This document shows, in pieces, positions 1 through 5,264 of a stretch of 6,154 nucleotides of DNA. The stretch is taken from contig DBCY01000149.1 in the NCBI GenBank assembly GCA_002293295.1, positions 8,285 through 14,438 on the forward strand, in the 5' to 3' direction. The notes under the pieces are model-generated. The model was not told the DNA's origin, did no database searches, and saw only the letters and a program-made list of their open reading frames with translations. This DNA is from Ruminococcus sp. UBA946 (lineage in GTDB: Bacteria; Bacillota; Clostridia; Oscillospirales; Ruminococcaceae). A program made the translations under genes and the position numbers. Each line of letters starts with the position of its first letter. Positions within the stretch are counted from its first letter, which is position 1.

Positions 1-64
1 TCTATACACATTGCTAATTATCGCACGCCCTAGAACCTTTACAGTATTTTCGTATTTTAACTTT

Positions 65-87
65 AATATATTATATTATAATATATT
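65..87. repeat. Perfect 23-bp A/T-only palindrome
   Basis: Two 11-base arms, AATATATTATA (65-75) and TATAATATATT (77-87), flank a single central T at 76 and are exact reverse complements. In an A/T-only run, palindromy is easier to reach by chance, but 11 of 11 matches is still notable. It could be a binding site for a dimeric protein, a cruciform, or simply low-complexity sequence. The right arm also contains TATAAT, a possible -10 box. Confidence 0.6.
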
Positions 88-114
88 CCGGTTGTTTTTT
101 CAAGCATTAACCGG
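88..114. repeat. CCGGTT/AACCGG inverted repeat
   Basis: CCGGTT at 88-93 and AACCGG at 109-114 are exact reverse complements around a 15-nt spacer containing six consecutive T (95-100). A G-T wobble (94/108) can extend the stem by one pair. It directly abuts the 65-87 palindrome. The T-run lies inside the loop rather than after the stem, so it is not a standard intrinsic terminator. CCGGTT at 159-164 offers an alternative partner for the 109-114 arm. Confidence 0.45.
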
Positions 115-228
115 CTAATATTTAAAAATTTTAAAACTTATTAATACTCTGTCCGGCTCCGGTTTTAAATCAAAGTCACGCTCCGCCCTGTTTTCAGCGA
201 AAGGGTCAGATGATTTCGTTTTTCCGAG

Positions 229-417
229 TTGACGGGTATAGCCATCATAAGCTCATTAATTATGCTAACCGCCCGTTTTTTATCGGTGGCATATAAAGGA
301 ACCTTTAATGTCCGGATTGAACCTGCGCTCCACAGGCAGCTTGCGGTTTATTCATCATCACACGGCAAATCCTTAAACGCCGCCGTTGAAGAAGCCATAA
401 GGGGACTGGTTGAATAA
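229..417 (+). pseudogene. HicB-type antitoxin, C-terminal DNA-binding domain remnant
   Basis: The open frame of 62 residues starts at TTG 229; an ATG lies in frame at 262. Residues 22-62 match the ribbon-helix-helix tail of HicB antitoxins: an aromatic-K-G lead, the strand FNVRI (26-30), the helix start EPALHRQL (31-38), a GKSLN turn (46-50) and a final helix ending GLVE. HicB proteins normally carry about 70 more residues before this tail, forming a partially degraded RNase-H-like fold that neutralises HicA. Here the first 21 residues (hydrophobic, no similarity I recognise) do not encode that domain, and no HicA-like frame lies nearby. No clear ribosome binding site precedes 229 or 262. I read it as a truncated gene left by a rearrangement. 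A short stand-alone ribbon-helix-helix repressor is possible but less likely. Its stop is 2 nt from the stop of the opposing helicase remnant. Confidence 0.7.
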
Positions 418-419
418 TT

Positions 420-1001
420 TCATCTTGATTTGAATTTAGGTCTGCGCTGATTTTGCGGCGGAGAAGACGGCGGTTCCCTGTCCGGGAAAGGGTTCGGCTT
501 TTCCGCCGCCTGCGTTTTATTGTTTTCAATAGCAGGCTCCGTGCCGTCAACCGGAATATCGTCATCCCCGCCGCCGACCGACAATTCGCCGTTCACAACC
601 GCAATCCGCTTTAATTTTTCCTCCAGTTCGGCGGCGCGTTCAAAGGGTTTGTTCAGACTTGCCCTCGCTTCCTCCAAATCGGATTTAGCCTTGTCAAGCG
701 AAGCGGAAAGATTTGAAATGCGCTGGTTGATTTGAATCCCCGCAAGGTTTTCAATCCTCCGGATATTGCCGAGAGGGTTGCCCCTCTCGACGTCGCTTCT
801 GTATGCAAGTTTACCCCGAAGCTCCGTATAGCAAGATGCAGCGTCCAGAAGAAAATTACTTTCATTTTTACAGACGGTCAGCCGGAATCCGTAATATTCG
901 CCTATGTTCCGGCTTTCCCCGCTGACCGAGCATTTAAAAATCGCTTTTTCATGCTTGTTTACCTTGCTGTCGGGGGCGGGAAGGCGCCGGGGAAAATGCA
1001 C
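420..1001 (-). pseudogene. Conjugative-element SNF2 helicase/DNA methylase, C-terminal fragment
   Basis: This 193-residue frame carries the last part of the very large (commonly over 2,000 residues) helicase/methylase proteins of Bacillota conjugative elements. PDSKVNK (residues 10-16) matches the stretch that leads into the helicase C lobe. Soon after comes the family tail: NIGEYYGF (32-39), ELRGKLAYRSDV (60-71), GNPLGNIRRIEN (74-85), then a coiled coil (about 95-135) with LNKPFERAAELEEKLKRI (116-133). The hundreds of residues expected between PDSKVNK and IGEYYGF are missing, so there is a large deletion between about 953 and 905. The end (about 145-193) is a Pro-, Asp- and Lys-rich tail. 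The apparent GTG start at 999-1001 is only where the frame opens; homology continues upstream in another frame, so this is not a real start. It is not expected to be functional. Confidence 0.75.
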
Positions 1002-1330
1002 CTTGAATCAAGCCCCAGAAGCCGCGCTTCGTGCGTGATTTTCAGCATGTTGTCAGCCGAGGGGTCTACGTTACCGTTATAAATCGCCTGCGCGCGGGCG
1101 GCTAAGGTTTTCATGTGAGCCTTCTTTTTTTCATCCGGCTTTGCCGTTACGATTTCAGGCTTCCCGCCCTTTATTTCCGGAACGGGGAGGTCAAGCATAT
1201 CGGAGGTCTGAATATCCGCAAATTCCTTGTACATCTGCATAAGTTCGGGTATATTCGTGAATTTTAAAAAGCGGTTTTTCATACGGAACCCGTCGCTTTC
1301 AAACCGCGGACATCCCCATATAGTTTTCAA
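959..1330 (-). pseudogene. Same helicase/methylase, upstream (inter-lobe) fragment
   Basis: Residues 9-111 of this 123-residue frame match the segment before the helicase C lobe in conjugative-element SNF2 helicase/methylase proteins: GFRMKNRFLKFTNIPELM (14-31), MYKEFADIQTSDMLDLPVP (33-51), then NGNVDPSADNMLKITHEARL (85-104) and GLDSRC (106-111). Homology starts near 1306, so everything upstream, including the N-terminal methylase and helicase core, is gone. At the other end the reading continues as PDSKVNK in the frame of the 420-1001 fragment. The switch falls in the G/C run at 971-980 and fits loss of one base (a -1 shift). With the internal deletion in the neighbouring fragment, this gene carries at least three lesions. 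It marks a former integrative conjugative element at this locus; no relaxase, coupling protein or integrase remains in the window. Confidence 0.75.
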
Positions 1331-1460
1331 GGATTATACTGGGAAGGTTTGAAAATCATAGATTGTATCCGTAAAAAATATAAATTGATTGCAATATCGG
1401 AAATTATGGATAATGTAATGGCTTATAAAAGGGTTTTATGCTTAGAAAAATGTTGGTTAT

Positions 1461-1561
1461 ATGTTGAAAAAGTGGAAGAAACCGAATATCAACGGTAATA
1501 ACGGCATTGTTTTTCAACATAATATGAGTTTATTCAACTTATTTCACACATTTTTCAACAT
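1461..1561. repeat. Three copies of TTTTTCAACAT
   Basis: The 11-mer TTTTTCAACAT occurs exactly at 1510-1520 and 1551-1561, and as its reverse complement at 1461-1471. A looser relative, TTATTCAACT, lies at 1530-1539. The cluster sits about 95-195 bp upstream of the esterase -35 box. It could be an operator array, a remnant of mobile DNA or chance in A/T-rich sequence. The exact matching and clustering favour something other than chance, but no known regulator site is recognised. Confidence 0.5.
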
Positions 1562-1654
1562 GGCGCTTGAATTATTTAATTGAATACGGTAAATTAATAT
1601 AAACACCCTTTAGTATAAATATATAAAATACCTGTAACATATTTTTAATAGCTA

Positions 1655-1683
1655 TTGCAATTATCTATCAAATGCTGTAAAAT
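1655..1683 (+). promoter_or_regulatory. Sigma-70-type promoter for the esterase-lipoprotein unit
   Basis: TTGCAA (1655-1660) and TAAAAT (1678-1683) are spaced by exactly 17 bp. They match the housekeeping consensus at 4 of 6 and 5 of 6 positions. Transcription would begin near 1690, about 37 nt before the esterase ATG. No operator or riboswitch fits in the short leader. The AAAGGGTG ribosome binding site at 1711-1718 precedes the start codon by 8 nt. Confidence 0.6.
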
Positions 1684-1726
1684 TAATATGGAGCTTTAGT
1701 TAAAGTATCGAAAGGGTGTAGGTTTA

Positions 1727-3256
1727 ATGAGTTTATTGAAATGCGCGGCAATTTTTTCCGACCATATGGTATTGCAGAGGAATAAGAATATTAAAATATG
1801 GGGAACGGCATCGAACTTTACGGATGTAATCGTTACAATAGGAGATAATAAAACCTCCTGTTACGTTAAGGAGAATAAATGGACGGCTGTCCTTCCTCCT
1901 ATGGAGGCGGGAGGTCCGTATGAGGTGACCGTTTCCGACGGTAACGGCAACAAACTGGTTTTTAAGGATATTATGGTCGGCGAGGTCTGGTTCGCGGGCG
2001 GTCAGTCCAATATGGAGCTGGAGCTAATCAACGCGAAAAACGGCAGGGAATACATAAAAAATTCCGAAGGCGTTAACGTACGCTATTATTATACCAAGAA
2101 AAATCCGTTTATCGATGAATACTTTTATCTGGATGAGCGCGACAACTCATGGTTTGCCGCAAAACCCTGCGAAGAAATAAATCACTGGTCTGCCGTGGCA
2201 TATTTTTACGCCAAAAAGCTTTCCGAAGAGCTTGGGGTTACCGTGGGAATTATCGGATGCAACTGGGGGGGAACCTCCGCAAGCGCCTGGATAAGCAGAA
2301 AAATGCTCGGAACCGATACCGATACAAAAACATATCTTGACGAATATGATACCGCAATGGGTAATAAATCCTTTGAGGCTTACTGTGCCGAGCTTGATGA
2401 ATATGACCGCTGGTATAACGAATGGCAGCCGAAAATAAATGAATTTTATAGTAAAAACCCTCATGGTGTCTGGGGGGACGCGCTTGAATTTGCCGGTCCG
2501 AGCAGATGGCCGGGTCCGCTTGGGCCAAAGTCGCCGTACCGCCCCTCAGGGCTTTATGAAACAATGGTTAAGAGGGTAATGCCTTATACCATAGCAGGTT
2601 TTATATATTATCAGGGCGAAAGCGACGACCATAAACCCGTTGTATACTACAAGCTTCTGAAAATGCTGATTGAGCAATGGCGCTGCGACTGGGAGGATGA
2701 TACGCTGCCGTTTTTATTCGTACAGCTTCCTATGCATATTGAAAGAGGGGATACCGATTATAAACACTGGTGCAAGGTACGCGAATCCCAGTACCGAGTG
2801 CATAAAACAACCGCTAACACAGGGCTTGCCGTTGCGCTTGACTGCGGCGAATACGGGAATATACATCCCATTGATAAAAAACCCGTGGGCGAGCGTTTAT
2901 GCCTCCAGGCCCTGTACCACGTATATAAAAGGATTGAAGCCGGCGACGCTTACGGAGCGTTTTATAAATCGCATGTTTATGAAAACGGCGGTGTAACTGT
3001 TTTCTTCGAATACAACAAAGGGGGATTCGAAATCAGGGGCGGAAAAATCACCGGTTTTGAAATAGCCGGCGCCGATAAAAAATTCGCTGCAGCCGAAGCG
3101 GAAATTAAAGGCGACGGTATCTTTGTTAAATCCGGCAGCGTTGCAAAACCCGAGTATGTCCGTTATAACTGGACAAATTACGCCGAGGTCACCGTGTTTT
3201 CAAAAGCAACCGGCATTCCTCTGGCGCCGTTCCGTACGTCGGTGTGCGATGAGTAA
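1727..3256 (+). CDS. SASA-domain carbohydrate O-acetylesterase (sialate O-acetylesterase-like)
   Basis: This intact protein of 509 residues is a member of the SGNH-hydrolase-like SASA family, which removes O-acetyl groups from sugars such as 9-O-acetyl sialic acid or acetylated xylan. Visible features in order: an N-terminal beta-rich region with FSDHMVLQR (10-18) and VWFAGGQSNMELEL (87-100), where Ser94 is the expected nucleophile; GCNWGGTSASAWIS (177-190), the conserved WGGT block; GFIYYQGESD (291-300); and GNIHPIDKKPVGERL (377-391), with His380 as the expected catalytic histidine. A beta-rich C-terminal part (about 415-509) ends the protein, as is usual in the family. There is no signal peptide, so it should act in the cytoplasm on imported, still acetylated oligosaccharides. 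The ATG has a ribosome binding site 8 nt upstream and a promoter at 1655-1683. The stop overlaps the next gene's start, suggesting an operon. The family is near certain; the exact substrate cannot be read from sequence, and no sialic-acid or xylan genes are in the window to decide it. Confidence 0.93.
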   Translation: MSLLKCAAIFSDHMVLQRNKNIKIWGTASNFTDVIVTIGDNKTSCYVKENKWTAVLPPMEAGGPYEVTVSDGNGNKLVFKDIMVGEVWFAGGQSNMELELINAKNGREYIKNSEGVNVRYYYTKKNPFIDEYFYLDERDNSWFAAKPCEEINHWSAVAYFYAKKLSEELGVTVGIIGCNWGGTSASAWISRKMLGTDTDTKTYLDEYDTAMGNKSFEAYCAELDEYDRWYNEWQPKINEFYSKNPHGVWGDALEFAGPSRWPGPLGPKSPYRPSGLYETMVKRVMPYTIAGFIYYQGESDDHKPVVYYKLLKMLIEQWRCDWEDDTLPFLFVQLPMHIERGDTDYKHWCKVRESQYRVHKTTANTGLAVALDCGEYGNIHPIDKKPVGERLCLQALYHVYKRIEAGDAYGAFYKSHVYENGGVTVFFEYNKGGFEIRGGKITGFEIAGADKKFAAAEAEIKGDGIFVKSGSVAKPEYVRYNWTNYAEVTVFSKATGIPLAPFRTSVCDE

Positions 3257-3731
3257 AGAACAATACGAACAGATTAATATAAGAAGAATTAATCTGAGTA
3301 TATACACTTTTTTAATTTTATTCATATGCGGTGCGTGCGGTAATAATCCGGAAATTAATGAAAACAGTAATATTACGGAAAATTCTGTTATTATAACCGA
3401 AATCACGGAAGCAAAGAATGATAATACTGATAAGCGTATTGAAACAGCATCAATGCTTCAGAGTAACGAAGCATCGCCGGTATATTATGATATTGACAAA
3501 TCAAGCCTGCCATATAAATTAGCGCAGATTCTTCATGATGAGTTAGAAGAAAACATATTAAATCCGGGTGATTATGGCGAATATTGGTTTGAAGACATGC
3601 TTTCATTCGGCGAATCATATACTGTTGCCGATTGTTGTGTGATTGACTTAAACGGAGATGATAAACTTGAGTTTATTTTTGTCAAGCAGTCACCCGGAAG
3701 TATAATTTGGTCAGAATTACTTATTTTTTAA
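3249..3731 (+). pseudogene. Lipoprotein A, N-terminal part up to an in-frame TAA
   Basis: I do not recognise the family. From ATG 3249 the frame encodes 160 residues: a basic n-region (RR at 12-13), a hydrophobic segment (about 16-27) and Cys30 in ICGAC, giving a probable lipoprotein signal with a slightly unusual Cys at -3. A low-complexity polar linker (31-75) is followed by LPYKLAQILHDELEE (87-101) and an acidic loop, DLNGDDKLEFIF (133-144). This D-x-N-x-D...E pattern is common in secreted Clostridia proteins and possibly binds calcium. A TAA at 3729-3731 stops it, yet the same frame stays open to 4193 and aligns with the downstream paralogue, so this is the front part of a 314-codon gene. 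The start overlaps the esterase stop by 8 bp and has only a weak GGTG ribosome binding site, so translation probably depends on coupling. A stable, secreted short form cannot be excluded. Confidence 0.75.
3270..3296 (+). repeat. Perfect 9-bp inverted repeat at the start of lipoprotein A
   Basis: CAGATTAAT (3270-3278) and ATTAATCTG (3288-3296) are exact reverse complements around a 9-nt loop. The repeat lies inside the coding sequence just after the start codon and encodes the repeated INIRRIN stretch. It is not followed by a T-run, so it is not an intrinsic terminator. It could be an operator or an mRNA hairpin that affects early translation. Confidence 0.55.
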
Positions 3732-4193
3732 GTTGACGACGGAAGCAAATTATTTGAAATGGGTAAGTCAGGAGTCGGATTCGATATATGCAGGGATGAG
3801 AATAACAATATAATCATTTATAATCAAACTATTCTGGCGCATGACTGTTATCATATTTTTATATCAATTACTAATGAGGAATATAAATACAGTGAAGATA
3901 CTTTACTGGAGTTAGGGGTTAATGATATTCATGAAAATATTAAACTGACCTGTTTCCACGAAAATTGGATTGATAATATGCCTTCGCCATATCATTATTT
4001 TGACAGTCTTTCAATATATGATTACCCGATAAGTGAGAAAGATAAGTATCAGAAGGATTCAGATAAATATATTAACAGTTTGACTTTCTTTACTGATGAA
4101 GTAAATTTCTGTAAAATTATTAATAAAGAATTAAGCAGTATTGAGAAAACCGCCTTGGCTTTTAAGTTTTTTGATGATTATGTGATGAATTAA
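3732..4193 (+). pseudogene. Lipoprotein A, C-terminal part downstream of the in-frame TAA
   Basis: This is the continuation, in the same frame, of the gene starting at 3249. The first codons after the stop encode VDDGSKLFEMGKSGVGFDI, which reads smoothly on from SELLIF before it. An ATG is present at 3759, but the nearest ribosome-binding-like sequence (GGAAG, about 3741) is too far away, and a start there would drop the export signal, so a separate cytoplasmic gene is unlikely. NIKLTCFHENW aligns with NIKITSYLDNW of the intact neighbour (228-238), placing the two parts in one ancestral gene. The remaining sequence is rich in Asn, Asp, Tyr and Lys and has no motif that I recognise. The uninterrupted frame of 154 codons suggests the nonsense change is recent, is a sequencing error, or is tolerated. 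Confidence 0.7.
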
Positions 4194-4226
4194 TCTGTTG
4201 AAGAAAATCTATGAGTATCCGCACAG

Positions 4227-4234
4227 GCGGAGGT
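4227..4234 (+). promoter_or_regulatory. Strong ribosome binding site of lipoprotein B
   Basis: GGAGGT (4229-4234) lies 7 nt before ATG 4242 and fixes the start of lipoprotein B. A CCGC/GCGG mini-hairpin (4219-4222 with 4227-4230, loop ACAG) would cover the first two G of this site, so mild translational control is possible. This contrasts with lipoprotein A, which has no good ribosome binding site. Confidence 0.65.
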
Positions 4235-4241
4235 AATTACC

Positions 4242-5195
4242 ATGAGCAGGATGTTTGCTTATTTATTATGTTTTAACCTGATTTTTCTGTCCTCATGCGA
4301 TACGGAGAATCAAGATTCACCAAATACCAAATCGGGGATTATTTCTTCTTCAACTGTAGAAACATCAACCTCCTCCGTTTTTATTGAAACTAAAACCTCA
4401 ATCGTAAATAAAATTAATAAGATAACTATAAAATCACCCCAAGAAATCGATAATAACTATGATGGAACCGTAAAGCAGTTATTATCTTATAAAGCGGCAA
4501 AAGTTTTATATGATGATTTATATAATTGCTATATTAATCAGGATAATTATTATCATAGCTGGTGGCTGACTGTAAGCGAACATTGGGAGGATGAGTTTTC
4601 GGATATTATTAGAGTGGGTTTATTCGATATGAACAACGATGGCAGTGGTGAAATATTATTCAGAAAATATCCGGCAGGTATTGACGGAAAGGATTGCAAT
4701 TATATTCTGTATTCTACGGCTTCAAATACTATTTTACTTAATAACCCATTACGGGGGGATTTTTATTTATATCAAATAGGAAGTAATGTTTTACTGCATA
4801 CATTACATCAAGTTCAAGGCTTTACTGTTATGAGTTATTTTGAATTAGTAAATAATGAATATAATTATGGTTTGGTAACTAACGAATTACAACAATACTA
4901 TTCTATTGATTATGTTGATAAAAATATAAAAATCACAAGTTATTTAGATAACTGGAAAACTGATGCGAATAATTACTATTCAAAATATACAAGCGGAGAA
5001 GATGAGTATATTTATCGGGAAACGTATGAGAATAATACCCAGTTTGAAAATGATATTAATAATTATCTTATTGATTTAGAAGACTGTACATATTTGTTAA
5101 ATAACAGTGAAATTATTTTAAGTAAAGATGATTTTAAAAGTTTTGAATCGCTGTTAAAGGCATTAACACCTTTAGACAACCATATGAAAAATTAA
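4242..5195 (+). CDS. Predicted lipoprotein B with acidic D-x-N-x-D loop, unknown function
   Basis: This intact protein of 317 residues belongs to no family I can name. It opens with a short hydrophobic signal and a canonical lipobox, LSSC (16-19), so Cys19 should be lipidated and the protein anchored on the outer face of the membrane. A Ser/Thr-rich linker follows (about 20-70), then LLSYKAAKVLYDDL (80-93), a Trp-containing stretch (WWLTVSEHW, 107-115) and the loop DMNNDGSGEILF (129-140). That loop resembles the D-x-N-x-D-G repeats of secreted proteins that may bind calcium. The rest looks beta-rich and is dominated by Asn, Tyr, Asp and Ile. YK-A-L-DL, D-x-N-x-D-x-x-x-E and NIKIT..DNW all align with lipoprotein A, so the two are tandem paralogues that diverged long ago. 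The gene lies 48 nt after A on the same strand and is markedly more A/T rich than metF or the esterase. Membership of the esterase operon is inferred from spacing. Confidence 0.85.
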   Translation: MSRMFAYLLCFNLIFLSSCDTENQDSPNTKSGIISSSTVETSTSSVFIETKTSIVNKINKITIKSPQEIDNNYDGTVKQLLSYKAAKVLYDDLYNCYINQDNYYHSWWLTVSEHWEDEFSDIIRVGLFDMNNDGSGEILFRKYPAGIDGKDCNYILYSTASNTILLNNPLRGDFYLYQIGSNVLLHTLHQVQGFTVMSYFELVNNEYNYGLVTNELQQYYSIDYVDKNIKITSYLDNWKTDANNYYSKYTSGEDEYIYRETYENNTQFENDINNYLIDLEDCTYLLNNSEIILSKDDFKSFESLLKALTPLDNHMKN

Positions 5196-5212
5196 ACATT
5201 ATTCAAATTTTA

Positions 5213-5218
5213 TATAAT
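5213..5218 (+). promoter_or_regulatory. Possible -10 box for metF
   Basis: TATAAT at 5213-5218 is a perfect -10 match in the 69-bp gap before metF. No good -35 box is present; the nearest options (TTAAAC at 5192-5197 with 15-bp spacing, or AATTAA with 17 bp) are weak. A/T-rich sequence makes chance TATAAT likely. No S-box riboswitch or T-box could fit in this gap, although such elements often control methionine genes in this phylum. No terminator is visible after lipoprotein B, so readthrough is possible. Confidence 0.35.
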
Positions 5219-5264
5219 ATTAAATAAACACAATTACCAAATAACAGACACCCGGAGGTATAAA

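Larger units (their letters stand above)
1..228. other. A/T-rich region without a convincing gene
   Basis: I see no gene I can support here. The stretch is very A/T rich up to about 150. It holds a perfect A/T-only palindrome (65-87) and a CCGGTT/AACCGG inverted repeat (88-114), listed separately. CCGGTT occurs again at 159-164. On the minus strand, two short open frames end at 165-167 (TAA) and 115-117 (TAG). They could be the tail of a further decayed mobile-element gene, but neither resembles a family I know. Confidence 0.5.
1331..1726. other. Intergenic region with repeats and the esterase promoter
   Basis: No supportable gene. The plus-strand frame from ATG 1406 to TAA 1498 (30 residues) has no ribosome binding site and no similarity I recognise. 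The region holds three copies of an 11-mer (1461-1471 inverted, 1510-1520, 1551-1561), a small ATAAAA/TTTTAT inverted repeat around GGG (1425-1439), and the promoter at 1655-1683. It separates the decayed mobile-element DNA from the intact operon. Confidence 0.6.

Noticed and set aside
520..1082. Plus-strand open frames of 71 and 116 residues (520-735 and 732-1082)
   Set aside because: They are antisense to the helicase/methylase remnant, whose minus-strand frames show clear family blocks. Neither plus frame has a ribosome binding site or recognisable similarity.
1406..1498. Small plus-strand frame of 30 residues
   Set aside because: No ribosome binding site, no known similarity, and it overlaps one of the 11-mer repeats. 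A chance frame is the simplest reading.
1461..1561. CRISPR array or DnaA-box cluster
   Set aside because: The 11-mers are too short, unequally spaced and in mixed orientation for CRISPR, and they do not match the TTATNCACA DnaA-box pattern.
2147..2996. Alternative frames inside the esterase gene (minus 2147-2464 and 2250-2564; plus 2149-2340 and 2670-2996)
   Set aside because: All lie within the intact, well-matched esterase and have no start signals or similarity of their own.
3123..3248. A longer lipoprotein A starting at TTG 3123
   Set aside because: It would add 42 residues overlapping the esterase C-terminus and place the export signal far from the N-terminus. ATG 3249 puts the hydrophobic segment and Cys30 where a lipoprotein signal belongs.
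3729..3731. Reassigned TAA codon
   Set aside because: TAA is used as the ordinary terminal stop for the esterase, lipoprotein A and lipoprotein B, so a genome-wide recoding does not fit.
5196..5264. S-box riboswitch or T-box leader upstream of metF
   Set aside because: Only 69 bp separate the genes, too short for either element, and no terminator-like hairpin is seen.
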